Source of the DNA: Symbiodinium natans
Taxonomy: Eukaryota; Sar; Dinophyceae; Suessiales; Symbiodiniaceae
Direction: 5' to 3'
Length of the DNA stretch: 64,000 nt
Assembly: GCA_905221605.1 (NCBI GenBank)
Contig: CAJNDS010000224.1
Coordinates: 619,085-683,084, forward strand
The notes beneath the pieces are model-generated. The model ran no database searches. It saw only the letters and a list, made by a program, of their open reading frames with translations, and was not told the DNA's origin. Shown here one piece after another: positions 34,780-46,917 of the stretch. Both the position numbers and the translations under genes were made by a program. The first letter of the stretch is position 1. Each line of letters opens with the position of its first letter.

Positions 34780-37524
34780 TTGGTATGCTGGGGGCAGGAC
34801 GCTGCCACCGGTCGCTGGGCAGAGGCCGCATCGAGCGGCGAGGGCCCTGCGCCTAGGCGGAGCGAGCATGTCTGAGCGTACCCTGGCCGTGCAATGCATT
34901 AGTGACGCCTGCAGGGCCTTCAATGCTGATGGCTGGGGCACCGGTGGCGTTCTCCAGGACAATCTCGGCCGCGAGTGGCTTGTGGTTTTCGGTGGTTTGC
35001 GAGGCCCAAGCCGAACAGCCTTTGAGACTCTGAGCGTGTCGGATTGCTTTTTGCCTTTCAGTTGGCCTCTTGCGGGCTTCAATGGAGGCGAGGGTTTCCG
35101 AGACAACGAGACCTGGGCACTGGGCCCCTTGGTCGGCGGCCTCGAGGCACGGAAGACTCATCGACTTACGGTTCTTTGCAGACTCGCCTTATCTCCTGCT
35201 GCAGACTTCTCTGGGTTGGGGCTCAGACCTCACAGGCAGCGGGCAGCTGGCAATGGCAGGAGGTCCAAGGAGGCAGCATGGCAATATTCAAGGGGGGGGG
35301 CTTCTTGGCACATCCCCAACACCCTAACCATGTCCTGTCATTCCTTTCTTACGTGTGCCTCGACGCAGGCTCTGGGGCCCAAAGCCGTGAGAGGCCAGGT
35401 GGTGCATTTGGGGGTGCATAATGGATCGTGACAGGGATCTTCACAGTTCTTCTCGGCATTCTTCATTGCGTTCTTGACAGCGTTGCTCCGCTCAGGCCCA
35501 CTCCGCGGTTCCACCACACGCAGACAGTTCTTAGGCACACGAGGGGGAGGGGGAATCTGAAGCCTTTCTCAGGCGCTTTGCATCTGTTTTCTTGTGCTTC
35601 TTGTACTCTGTGAAATCCAGGCCGTCGGCCTTGGCGGTTGTGGGCGGCCACAACTTCATGGTCAGGCCGCAGGAATGTCTCTGAACCTCCACGAATCTAC
35701 ACGCATCTGCACGAATTTCCAGAAATGCACTTCATAGTCTCGAGTGACCGCAGTGTTCGTCTGAGCTGCGCAGAATGCGCAGACGGCCTGTGCCAACTGT
35801 CAGGCCAATTCTGGAAGCCGCTCTGCTCAGCTTCGAGGGCCTGGAGGATCAAGGACAGGGCCGGGCAGGGATGTTCTTTTTCTTCGACGTCAAATCCCTT
35901 GCAGAGCCTTTCTCAAACGAGAGGATTGGACGAGCTGCGGTGGCGTTTCCTGGGGACGGAAGGCGCCCGGGAGGGGGGAGGGAAAGCTCCCCTCTTTTCC
36001 GACTCTGGGCCTCCCCTCTCAATACTCAGGTGCCCCGGAGCCCCGGGCGTACCACGCGGCCACCGAGTGGCGCAAGCAGCTGGTGATCTTCGGTGGCGAG
36101 GCGCTGCTGGCCGGGGGGGGGGGGGGGTGGCACCCCGCTTTGAGCGATCTGCTGTGAATGTTCTCATGGGCTCATCTGTCATGTGAGTGGCCCCTGACAT
36201 AAGGTGCGCAGCCCCTTCAGCGGCTTCGAGGCTTTTGCAGCTGCAAAGAACAGGAGAGGAGAGGCCCTTAGATTCTTAGATCCTTAAGGAGCTCATCCAC
36301 GAGATTCTTGAAGGTTGAGCGAGATACCTGGGTGCTGGATCCGGTGTCTGGGTATCTTGGCTTTACCGGGAAGCTAAGGGGAGTGGCCTTCAAGTCAACT
36401 GCTGAGTCACACCACCTGGGTCGAAAACAGAAAAGCCCTGAGTGGACTCCAATCCCCTCTGCACCATCCTGAAACTCAATCCAGGTTTGTAATCTCAGTT
36501 GCCAAACGCTGCAGATTCCGGATGGAGGCAGTTGAGCAGGAACCTGGGAGCCCGAAAGCTCCTCGCAGTCTCGGTTCGCCAGAGACAACAAAATCAGTCA
36601 CTTTCGCTGCGCCGTCGCGCAGGACAGGGGCAGGTCTTTTTCGGGGGAGGGCGCGCATATCTTCAGGTCTTCAGGTTGTGCGGGGGCCACTGCTGTTCAC
36701 TAAAACTTCCCACAAGTGGGGACCTTTAGTCCAAATATGCCCGAAAAAGGAGAAAGAGTGCCTCATTTGCATTCGTGAGCCCTAGCTTCGGGTGTGACCG
36801 GCGAGTCGTGAAAATGAGGCGAAAACGGGGTGGACTGAGTGAGAAAACGGGCCTGCGCGACTCAGAAAACGGCGGCGAACGAGAGTCAGAACACAAGAGA
36901 GCACGAGTCAGAAGGCACAGGGGAGCGTACCAAAAAACAAGAAGCGACCGATTCCGTGCTTGGTGGGTCTGCAATGGTCTGCTTGGGATGTAGTTATGCT
37001 TTCTGCGCTGGCGGCACAAGTGCAGTCTCCTCCCATAAACCGAGGGTGTTTTCTTATCATGTTGGGATGCTTTAGTGTTCCTCCTGTTTTCGCTCGGTTG
37101 TGTCTGGTGTTTGGGCCTCTGGCACTGCAGGTCCTGGAGATGCATCAACGCGGACTTCCCCGTAGGCCTCGCCCCGTCTCTGTCGAGCACGTTGCGTCGT
37201 TTGTCGTCGTTTGTCGTCGTTTGTCGTCGTTTGTTTGGTTTTTGTTGTGGTTGTGATTGTTGGCTTTCTCGGAGGCCGCAGTCGGGCTGCTGCTGCCGTG
37301 GTGTCCGAGCGGTTCCTGGCCATCAGCGGCGGCTACGAGATGGGCCCCAGCCTTCGACAGCCTTTTTTCAAGGGCCCACCTCGCATGGCCTGCAATGTGC
37401 TTCCTGCAATGTGCTTCCTGCCATGTGTGCTGCCTGCAATGTGCCCCCCCCTTCCCCCACGCTTCACTTCCAGAGGCCTCGCTGCACCGATGGTTCAGCT
37501 GCGTCGGTCGCAGAAGTGTCATTC

Positions 37525-37577
<53 letters not shown>

Positions 37578-40310
37578 CCTTTTGGGGTTCCTCAAGCCCC
37601 GTAGAAGAAGAAGAAGGAGAGAGGGAGAGAGGGAGAGAGGGAGAGAGGGAGAGAGGGAGAGAGGGAGAGAGGGAGAGAGGGAGAGGGAGAGAGGGAGAGA
37701 GGGAGAGAGGGAGAGAGGGAGAGAGGGAGAGAGGGAGAGAGGGAGAGAGGGAGAGAGCGAGAGAGGGGGAGGTTGCCCGAGACGGTGCGAATAGACAGCC
37801 AACCGCCAACCTGAGGATCACTCGAACAACCCACTTGTCCCCCATGACTCCCACGACCCTGCCGCGAGCAACACAGCCAGGAGCCTTGGAAACCCCGGAG
37901 CTCGAGGAAAGCATACGCGCTGCCACACAACCTGTATGGTTGTCCTTGCACGAGGTTCGTTTTGGGAGGTACACATCACCCTGAAAGTTCCGACGTGCAT
38001 TAGTTTGCTGGGTTGTCCCCACCATAATCACGCGTCGTCACGGGGAGTGGTCTTCACACATTAATGCAGAGCCAATGTCCTCGTGGGAGAACAAAGGTGC
38101 AGTTATTACAGATATGAAGGTCGATCGGGGTGAGAAGACGTTCAAGGGCAGCTAGTCCGGGGTGAAACATTGCCGCTTGGGGGCGGATCGGCTGTCTCAC
38201 GCGCTGATGCCAAACAACCCCTGACAAGCATGGACGAGATGTATTACAGGGTTAGTCGTCCGGCTGTGCGGAATATCTGCAGTCTCCAGCGTGCATTCTC
38301 ACACAGACTCGGACACCATCTGGGCGCGCCTGCGCCCCTCAGCCCAGGAAGAGGAAGAGGAAGAGGAAGAGGAAGAGGAAGAGGAAGAGGAAGAGGAAGA
38401 GGAAGAGGAAGAGGAAGAGGAAGAGGAAGAGGAAGAGGAAGAGGAAGAGGAAGAGGAAGAGGAAGAGGAAGAGGAAGTGGAAGAGGAAGAGGAAGAGGAA
38501 GAGGAAGAGGAAGCGGAAGCGGAAGCGGAAGCGGAAGAGGAAGAGGAAGAGGAAGAGGAAGAGGAAGAAGAAGAAGAAAAAGAAGAAGAATAATTATTTT
38601 ACTTCGAACATCCGCACCCTCTCTTGGTAGAGTTACTTTAGGGTTGGGCACTCCAGGGACACTCTGGTGGGGCACTCCAGGCAGACTTTGGGGTTGGGCA
38701 CTCCAGGAAGACTCTGGGGTTGGGCACTCCGGGACGCTCTGGGTTGGGCAGAATCTGAGTTTGGGGGTGGGCACTCCGGGGGACACTCTGGGGTTGGGCA
38801 CTCCAGGACACTGTGGGGTTGGGCACTCCAGGGATGAGCGAGGAGCAGACCGGGCGAGGAGAAGCGTTCCGGGCCAGGAGAAGAGTTGAGTTGAAAATCT
38901 AACAGCCCGCGGAAGAGGAAGAAGAAGAAGAAGAAAAAGAAGAAGAAGAAGAAGAAGAAGAAGAAGAAGAAGAAGAAGAAGAAGAAGAAGAAGAAGAAGA
39001 AGAAGAAGAAGAAGAAGAGAAGAAGAAGAAGAAGAAGAAGAAGAAGAAGAAGAAGAAGAAGAAGAAGAAGAAGAAGAAGAAGAAGAAGAAGAAGAAGAAG
39101 AAGAAGAAGAAGAAGAAGAAGAACAAGAACAAGAAGAATAAGAAGAAGCGGAAGAAGAAAGAATAATAATAATAAGAATAAGAAGAAGAAGAAGAGCAGC
39201 CCGGGGTGGTTGTTGGTGAGGGCGGCCGATCAGGGGCGTCCTTCAGGTGCAGGGTGGGTGGCGCTGTGAAGTGACTAAATACCAGCCACCGTTAGGGGCT
39301 GTAAAGTTCCTCGAGACGCTCGCTCGGGGCGCCCCTTGGCGCGGGGACTCCTTGCCCCAAGAAAGAAAGAGAAAAGAAAGAAAGAGAAAGAGAGAGAGCA
39401 AGAGAGAGGGAGACAGGCGGAGAGACCGAGGGACGGAGAGACAGAGCGACAGGAGACAGAGAGTGGAGAAAGAGAGAGAGAAAGAGAGATGGGTAGTCAG
39501 GCTAGAGCTCGGGTACCGGGTAGTTTCACGATGACCGTGAACTTGGGCGCGCCTAGGCGCGAGGGGTCTTCCGGGCCCTCCCATGCCCTGCAGAAGAAGA
39601 AGAAGAAAAAAAAGAAGAAGAGAGATAGATAGAGACTAACCAAGTGGAAAGCGGGTCTCGGGGCAACCTTTTCGGGGGTTATGTGCACTGGAAGGAAGGA
39701 AGGAAGAGAGAGAGAGAGAGAGAGACAGAGAGAGCGAGAGAGAGACGGAACGAGAGAAAGAGAGAGCGAGAAAGATTCAGCGTTCCCGGCTCCGCCCAAA
39801 CAAGATCTGCCTTACGTCACATCGAAAGCATAAGCATCTCCGTCGCTTCTTCAGCTCGACACGCTCCTGTTCAGGTTGCAGATTTGTGCAGACCTCTGGA
39901 TGTTGGACTTGCTGAACCCCGTCTCGCTGGCCTGTGAGCAGGGCATCTTCATGCCGAGTTTCCCCCCCTCCCTCCCCGCCATCGCCCCGAGCCCCTCTTC
40001 TTGTTGCGGTCGTCTTGCTGCGTGTTCTGTGCGGATTGTCTGCCAGGACGGCGCCTGGAGCAAGGTTGGTGACACGTTGCGCTCCGGACGGCTGGCGGCA
40101 CAACAGCATTGGATGTAAACTTTAGCGAGGAAGCATCGGTTTTGCAGCAATGCAGCCAAGCTTCTCGCATTTTGTAGTTGCCGCGCACGGTCGCAGCATG
40201 TCGCAGAGCAGAGGACGCAGTGGCTACAGTTCTCCACGGTGGCAAGACGCTGCTGATCTTCGGTGGGCACGATGGCTCACAACTGAATGAGTTTGGAGAT
40301 CCCGCAGGAG
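34780..40310 (+). CDS. kelch-repeat protein, multi-exon
   Basis: Short + strand exons repeatedly carry kelch blade motifs (hydrophobic strand, GG, then a Trp strand). About 34868-35030: ATG at 34868, then GREWLVVFGGLRGPS. About 35062-35165: NGGEGFRDNETWALGPLVG. About 35225-35290: SWQWQEVQGG. About 35617-35665: ALAVVGGHNF. About 35868-35917: FFFFDVKSL. About 36050-36110: AATEWRKQLVIFGGEALLAG. About 37270-37362: VVSERFLAISGGYEMGPSLR. About 38286-38346: DTIWARLRPS. About 39873-39945: DLWMLDLLNPVSLACEQG. About 40205-40305: GGKTLLIFGGHDGSQLNEFG. Kelch propellers are protein-interaction scaffolds; partner and location are unknown. Introns contain long GA, GAGGAA and GAA arrays. Exon ends, the true start and whether this is one gene or two are not settled. 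Confidence 0.65.
37195..37234. repeat. 10-bp tandem repeat (CGTCGTTTGT)n
   Basis: Four units in an intron just upstream of a kelch exon. Confidence 0.9.
37529..37765. repeat. (GA)n and (GAGAGAGG)n purine repeat
   Basis: (GA) about 37529-37570, a 45-bp unique spacer, then about 18 units of GAGAGAGG. It lies in a presumed intron of the kelch gene. Confidence 0.95.
38348..38590. repeat. (GAGGAA)n purine repeat
   Basis: About 40 hexamers with a GAGGAAGTG and a GCGGAA interruption, starting right at the end of a kelch exon (CCCAG|GAAGAG). The poly-Glu frame is a repeat translation and probably intronic. Confidence 0.95.
38638..38832. repeat. minisatellite, GGGTTGGGCACTCC core
   Basis: About seven imperfect units of roughly 25-35 bp, each containing (GG)GTTGGGCACTCCAGG followed by a variable (A/C)ACTCTGG part, in a presumed kelch intron. 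Confidence 0.8.
38911..39205. repeat. (GAA)n trinucleotide array
   Basis: About 85 GAA/AAG units with few interruptions, degrading to GAATAA units at the 3' end. Confidence 0.95.
39358..39775. repeat. GA/GAAA-rich tracts
   Basis: Two purine-rich blocks (39358-39495 and 39690-39775) around a short unique segment. Presumed intron. Confidence 0.8.
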
Positions 40311-41204
40311 GCGAGTGGGTAAACACAGAACGGCAAGGCGCCGGCAAGACTACGCTGAGTTGGAGTTGTGCCAGATGCTGGAAACTCTTGTAAGTGGTGA
40401 ACTTGGCTTGGCCAGGCTACGCACCGCCTTCCGACTCCCTGGCTGTGCGCCTGCGTGCCGACGGCAGCGTTGCGGCAGCCAGATACGCTGGCAAGCACGC
40501 GGGAAATCAGGCACCTCAGACATCCTTAAAAAGGTGCCCCAGAAGCGTGAGCGTGTGTGGTTTGAGAGGGTTGTTTCTGGGGCGGAGAGTTCTGCCTACC
40601 CCCTTCTCCAAAGGATGGGAAAAGATGAGTGCTCAGCGAAGCACAGTGAAACCCTAGAGGATGTTCTGCGCGCTGATGCAACCCCTGTGATTATTACACT
40701 GTCTGGGACTGATCGTGTCGAACAAAGATATCCGGCATGGGAAGCGATGCGGAGTGAGGAGGGACGCCAAAGTCATATGTCAGCACCATGCTCTCAAAGG
40801 TTTAGGGTGGTCGCAGGAAGGGTTTCAGGTTTCAGGCAAAGTCCTAAGAGGCTTTAAGGAAGGTCAATTCGGGCAAGTCCCAGGCAGGGGGGGGGGTGGG
40901 GGGGGGGGGGGAAAGGAGGGAAGGAAGCCAGATCCTTGTCTGCTTGTTCCAGACGCCTCGCGGTGCAGGTGAATATGCCGATGTGACATCTTCGATCGTC
41001 ACGTTGTGCACTGTGCTGCTTCAAAAGCCCCAAATACCCCCATCACTCCATCACTGAGCCTTGGATCGAATCCTAAATGTGATCACATTGGCCGCTTGGT
41101 CTCATCTATTGTCCTGGTTTGGTATCGTTGCCCCTTCCCCCTTGCAATTTTATGCTTGGACCTTTTGGTAGCACAGCACACACATATACACATCCTCACA
41201 GTTC

Positions 41205-41732
41205 GATCTCTTGCCCCTGACAAACGAGAAGCCCAAAGATGCTGCTCAGACCAGCTCCTCATCGCTGATCGTGTTGCGCGACCCCGACCGAGTGCTCGCA
41301 CTGGGGCCCGGGATGGGTGCCTCGGCGCAGAAATTCAAAACATGGGCTGCAACTTTGCTGTTATTGCTCATTTGCAGCGTTGAAATCGTGAACCAGATGT
41401 TCTTGCGAGACATGTTGCATCAGAGCCTAGACGAAGCGGTGGATCGCGCACGGACTCTGACTGCTTTGCGGCTCAGCTGGAAGGCACTTAGGGGTTGGGG
41501 GGAATATAATTTCTCACTGCATCAGACCTTTCTTGCCCGAGCTTTGGCAGTCTGCTTGATCTCGTTGTGCCTCTGTACTTTACACATGCTTGCCGTGACC
41601 CAGTGCAATCTGCACATCCTATCACATCCTCTCACATCCTTCAGCCCAGCTTCAAGGGTCCTTAGTGGCCTCGTGCAGGAAGGCTCGGAAGAACCCGAAG
41701 ACTTGGATGCCTTGCAGCTGACCTCTGGCTGA
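41205..41732 (+). CDS. candidate exons with one membrane segment and acidic C-terminus
   Basis: An open stretch reads LIVLRDPDRVLALGPGMG, then a hydrophobic run TWAATLLLLLICSVEIV (a likely membrane helix), then an amphipathic part (LRDMLHQSLDEAVDRARTL). The frame ends at 41732 with a separate acidic tail (QEGSEEPEDLDALQLTSG, stop). The middle (about 41480-41640) may be intron, although the frame stays open. No family is recognised. It could be the C-terminal part of the kelch gene upstream or an independent gene. Confidence 0.4.
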   Translation, partial: DLLPLTNEKPKDAAQTSSSSLIVLRDPDRVLALGPGMGASAQKFKTWAATLLLLLICSVEIVNQMFLRDMLHQSLDEAVDRARTLTALRLSWKALRGWGEYNFSLHQTFLARALAVCLISLCLCTLHMLAVTQCNLHILSHPLTSFSPASRVLSGLVQEGSEEPEDLDALQLTSG

Positions 41733-44290
41733 TAAGGCCAGGCGCTTTCACTGCTTTGGAAAAACAGAGCCACTTTGTGTCGGATGTGTTGCCTTCGATG
41801 TAGGGGGCCCCCCGACTTCGTGGCTTCGTGATCTCGTGTGTACCTCGTGGGCAGCTGAAGCGCCGCGCGGTTCGGCTTTGCACTTCGCCCAGCTCCATCG
41901 CATTCCGATCCCGAGGAGTGCAGAGTGCCAACATCTAGCCTGTCTAACATGTCTAACATGTCTAACTCCCCTGAAGGACAGCAGAACTTCGCGACCCCCG
42001 CGCCATGCTGCGATTGTGCGAAGAAAAACAACGGGACAGCGAGCTTAAAAGACAGTGCCGTTGAGCTGCTTCAAGCTGATTCCCGAGTGTGGAGGCAGAA
42101 GTGCCGGCAGAGACTGAGCCAACTGGGCCAAGTGAGCCAGCCGCAAAGCGATTGCGGACCACGAGTGACGAGAGTGGTGAAGGCCAGTAGGAGATGCGTG
42201 TAGGAGCCATGTAACAAGCAAAATACGAGCAAGGCGCAGAGCAGCTTGTATCGAGGTGGCCAAGACGGCCAAAGGCAGCCGAACTACAGAGAGCATTCCA
42301 CAACATGTCGTCGAACCGGACTTTACTGTGACTTCTCTTGAGAGTTGTACTGTTGGTCTAGAGCTCTGACGAAAAGAATTGCTGTTGTGCCTCCAGGGTA
42401 GCGCATGTTTCACAGAGAAGATGAGGTCACACCATGCCAGAAGCAGTTGAAAAAAAGGTGTCTTTGGTGTTCTTGTTCGGCTGAAGCGTCGTAGCTCCTG
42501 TGGCTAGTAGTGGTAATCTGTCGACACCTGGCTCGCATCTTCATTTGCGTTCCACAAATGCACAATTGTACAATTCTGTTTGCTTTCTTAGTCGCCGAAC
42601 ATCTACGAACCATGCTTGCCACGAAGATTTCTAGTCCGCATGCGTGGATTGTTGCTGCCGTGCTATCGTACGCACTACGGCCGTCAAGCGAAACGACAAA
42701 GGCTGCAATCGGCAGCGCCCTCTGTAGCAGCTGAGACCGGGCCTTTGGGGACACGGCTGCCACCGGCATGCAGCTCTCGCACTTCACACCTTTCCCAGAG
42801 CGCGTGCTGCTGCCAGCAGTCGACCCGAGCATAAAGGCATGCCCGTGAGCGGGCGCATGGCTTGTGGCCATGCCCGTAGGCCTGCCGTGACGCTGGCACC
42901 TGACCTCATCCCTCTCCCATGGAGCTCGCGAGGGAGATGAGTGTGGGTTCAACCCCCGCAGCAAAACCAGGCGGCCATCCCCAACTCTCCCACCAACACA
43001 CCCAAACCAAACCACCCCCAACATAGGCACCTAGGACCCCAACCTGGCGGGAAGCTCCTGCGCAAACCACAGCGGCACGCGCCAACGCCTCCCGGCAGTT
43101 GGCCAGCTCTGCCACCCGGCTTCGCGAGCCATCCCACACCAAGGCGAAGCGGCAGGCAAGGCTCGGCGCAGCCTCTCAAAACACGAGCGAACTGAGGTGC
43201 TTGAGCCAAAAAGCTTTTTCCAGTTGACGCGGATCCAACTAAAGCTAACGCTGATGAGATTTTCTGTTCGCATTGACCGCTACGTGACCATTCCTGGATT
43301 TGAAACAATGTCACAGATTGTCCCAACGCACTGCACTTTGGGTGCAGCCTCGCTGGATGTCGCAGGCACTGCTTTCTGGAGCAGGGCGCTTTTCCAGCAC
43401 AACAGGCGGAGGCAGTGGAACGGCATTGATGCCAGCAGTGGGGATGGAGCAGCACCGGCTCCCAGAACAGGGGAAGTTGGACTTGGTGCTTCTTCCACTT
43501 GAACTGGCGATGGCGGTGTAGGAGGAGAGTCATAGCCATATTCTCAGTGCTGTCCGGTGTCATGCCGCGTGGTTGCGGCAACGGGGTTCCAGGAACGATT
43601 GCTGGAAAATCGCTGGGGTCTGGCACGCTTGCCTCACAGCCATGATAGCAAAAAATGAGCAGCACATCTTGTGGGACAGCAGGTGGCTCAACGCTCGGAG
43701 GCTGTTGATTTACTTCTGACACAGGTGCCACAAGTGGAGCAGGCAATGCCACAACTTGGGAACTCAAGCCGCTGCGCCACAGCGCGCATGGCTTTTGCTC
43801 GCCCTCTGAGCGGCGCCTCATCTGCTCCGCAATCTGCCGCCGCCGGCCGTTGCCCCTTCTGCGCGTGCGCACGACGACGTCGGTTGGCACCGGCCACATT
43901 CATGTTGGGCGACAACGATCCCCGGCGGAAACCAAAAGCCGCATGTAGGTAAGTTGTGTCATGTTGCTCTGCTAGAGGCAGACGTCTGACCGAGCGCACG
44001 GTGATTGCCTTTCATGATGTCCAGCATTCTCTATACAACGTGCCGCGGGCGAGTCATGCATGCACTGGCCCAGATGCGGATGGTGCCCGCTGGCTCTGCT
44101 GACGCCGCATGCGCATCAGGGGGCTGATAGGCGCGACCCGCGCAGAGGCGTCGGCACTGTCCGATGCCCTCCCTTTCGCGGCGGCCGCCCGGCTTTTGGT
44201 CGTGCCCCCCGACGGTTACTTGCCAGCTGCTGCCCAGTCAACCCTGTAGGAAGCATATGGGGGCGGCCGCGCTGTCACTAGCAGTTCTGA
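41733..44290. other. no firmly assignable gene
   Basis: GC-rich sequence upstream of the retrotransposon cluster. It includes three GTCTAACATG decamers at 41940-41967. A 316-codon frame on - (42949-43899) has no recognisable motif and is not supported. Some of this may be decayed 5' sequence of the retroelement that follows. Confidence 0.3.
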
Positions 44291-44299
44291 TGCGCCTCC

Positions 44300-46668
44300 A
44301 GCACTACGAACAAGGCCTGTGGCCCGCGCTCCTTGCGGCTGCGCGCGCTGCGCGAGCCTCGCCCCGGCCGGCAGCCGATCCCGCCCCGGCCGGCAGCCAA
44401 TCTCGATGCAGAAGCAGTCGCCGAGCGACGGCGAGAAGCGGCTTGCGCACGCACACGCCAAGGCGAGCTCTCGCGCGCCCGCCAAGTGTTGACCTCAGCC
44501 GAACTCGCGCCTGGTGATGAGGCGACCCGGGCAGCTTTGACTGACCCAGCCAAACGGCCGCCGCAGCCACGCGAGCCCATCCCGGCAGAGGTGTTGCAGT
44601 TCCAACCGCTGACGCCCGTGCGCCTGACTTCCGCCGCGGTCGCTCGCAGCCTTCGCTTCGGCGCCCGGGCTGTCGGGCGCACGAGCCGATCACTACAAAC
44701 TGCTGCCAGGCCATGCGTTCGCTGGCCGCCGTGTGGGCGCCAGTGTTCGACCAGGCCACGAGGCCATACCAGTTTGCCCTCCGCACCCGTGCAGGAGTGG
44801 ATGCGCTGTCGGCTCGACTCCGTGCAACCCTCGAAAACGATGCGCGCGCCACTGTAGTCTCGCTGCACGGGCGCAGTGCGCACGACTGCATCTTCCGCGC
44901 CGCGTTTTTGCGCAAACTGTGCGAGGTGGCGCCCGCCCTTGTGCCTGTCGCACGCGTTTGTTACGGCCAGGCATCCGAGTACCAGTGGTGGGACGACGGG
45001 GGTCCGCCATGGCATACGCCAGGCAGAAGGATGCGTACAAGGCGACCCCCTTGCCCCGCACTTTTCGCCCTCGGCCAGCATGAGGCACTGCGCAGGGCAG
45101 ACTCGCAATTACGGCAGAGCGAGTCACTCATGGCCTTCCTTGATGACCTCTACGTTGTCCTGCCCGACCCAAGCCGAGCGCGTACCGCCCTGGATCTGGT
45201 GACAGGCGAAATTGCGACACACGCTGGTATATCCGCCAATTTTTGCAAGACGCCTGCCCCCGCAGCAGCGCGGCGTCGTCGCGCTTGGCACCCCCATCGG
45301 CGCACCTGAGTACGTCCGGGCCTGGGGCGCCGAAAGGCTCGAAGCCGAAAGCGCGTTGCTCTGCCAGCTCCCCGAGTTGCCTGTCCTGCAGTGCGCGTGG
45401 CTCCCCCTCAGCTTCTGCGCCGCACCCCGTGCTAACCATGCGCTGCGGGCGCCATATGCTGAGGCGCGTGATGCGGCCGCATGGGGCACCCTACAAGCTT
45501 GTTTGGGCGCCGCTGCGGAGGATGAGGCGTTGCCCGATTGGGACATCGCATTAGGACTGTCGCTGCTTCTGTCGCAGGCCACACGCACCAGCCCCGCGGC
45601 GTACTGGGCGGCCGGCGCCGATGCCCTGACTTTGCTCCGTGAACGGTGCCCGGCTTTTAGCGCGGGCTGCTTGCAGTCGAGGCTGGACGGACGTGCCTTC
45701 CTGGGAGCATGTAGTGCAAGGAGCCTGCCCTGACCGACCTGAAGGGATCGCCGAGCCCGGTGAATGGGGGCATGGGTGGTAACACCGCGCGTCGCGCACA
45801 CGGAAACTTTTCTTCCGCGACCACGTGCTGCTGCCTTCTCTGCCGCCTTCCCACCGCGCGCTCTTGCGCTCCCAGGCCGGTCCGCACGCCGCTGCTTGGC
45901 GCCAAGTTATCCCCAGTGATCCCCACACCTCCCTCAGCCCCGAAACACTGCAGATCGCAGATCGCGTTGCGCCGCAGGCTCCGACTACCGCTCCCACTCG
46001 CGCCTGGCCGATGCGGGTGCAACCTGGGTGTGGCTGCCGCTCTGATGCATTATGTGACCATGCTCGTGTGCCCTTGGATAGGCCTTCTGGCCAGGCGGGC
46101 CAAGCTGGTTGAGCGGGCTTGGTGCAAGGTTGCCCGCGAGGCAGTTGGGCCTGAGGGACACGTGGTGCCTCAACAGTGGCGCGTCAACACCACTGCGCCG
46201 GGCGTTGCGCCCGACGATCGCAAGCGGCTTGACCTCGTCATCTACGGCGCATGCGACTGGGTGGAGCCCTGTGCTGCGATGCGACCCTCCTGTCGCTTCT
46301 CACGCGAGATGGCGAGCCCCACCCCGGCGCAGCCGCACAGGATGCGCAAACCTTCTGCGTGCTCGGCAGCCCTCCGCGCGCACAGAGCTCCGCCAGCAAT
46401 GCGAGCCCCTGCAAAAGCGGCGTGGGCCCGCCGCTGGTGGAGCGTGCTCTCTGTGGCCGTTCAGCACGCTGTCGGCCACACGGCGCTGGGGCGCGCCCCA
46501 GCCATGCCGGGACCGGCACTTGCTGATGCGCCGGCCTTTGACGAGGTCATGGACCTCGCTGGCCCGGAAGGGCCGAGCTGCTTGCCACTGCACTGAACCG
46601 GCCCGCCGGACCGCGTTTACCCAGGAACCGGATCTGACTGCTGCTGGCGGAAAAAGTGTGAGGAAAAA
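44300..46668 (+). mobile_element. non-LTR retrotransposon, family 1, copy A (decayed, most complete)
   Basis: A degraded reading frame with the order N-terminal domain, reverse transcriptase, C-terminal domain. The pre-RT motif SRARQVLTSAELAPGDEAT is at about 44467-44525. RT pieces: YQFALRTRAG (near 44768), VVSLHGRSAHD (44858-44890), EGCVQGDPLAP (about 45027-45060), LFALGQHEALRRAD, and MAFLDDLYVVLP (45130-45165, catalytic DD). Thumb/C-terminal parts follow (LGTPIG near 45285; AYWAAGADAL; RALLRSQAGPHAAAW), then VVPQQW and KRLDLVIYG near 46160-46245, and the end LPLH-stop at 46594-46596. Frame changes at several points, a shortened early RT region and His in the RT-A motif show it is dead. The 3' UTR of about 65 bp ends in an A-run (46660-46668). 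Confidence 0.8.
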
Positions 46669-46917
46669 AACATTTCTCAGGGTTTCACACTCATTGGTTG
46701 AAAGCTCTTTACCCACATGCAGAAGCTTTTCAAGTTCAGCGCGAGCTCTTTGACCAAGTGATTTTCAAAACGTCATGTCTCAGTTGGCGGCGCAGCGCTA
46801 ATGGTGGGCACGGTCCGGCTCGGTTAGCAGGCAGGATTTGTCTGCCAACTGGAGTGGGGCCAGCAAGTGCTCTTTATGTGTTGCGTAATGGAAATGATGG
46901 ATCGTGCAATCATCTGT

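Noticed and set aside
38244-38889. poly-Glu, Gly-Arg and Leu-Pro repeat proteins
   Set aside because: All three come from different frames of the (GAGGAA)n array and the adjacent minisatellite. The only protein-like part is the short kelch exon before the array.
42930-42975. tRNA-like GGGTTCAACCCCCGC
   Set aside because: Resembles a T-arm by chance, but no D-arm, anticodon arm or acceptor pairing could be found around it.
42949-43899. 316-codon minus-strand frame
   Set aside because: Long but without recognisable motifs in GC-rich DNA where stop codons are rare. It may be decayed retroelement sequence, but nothing supports a gene.
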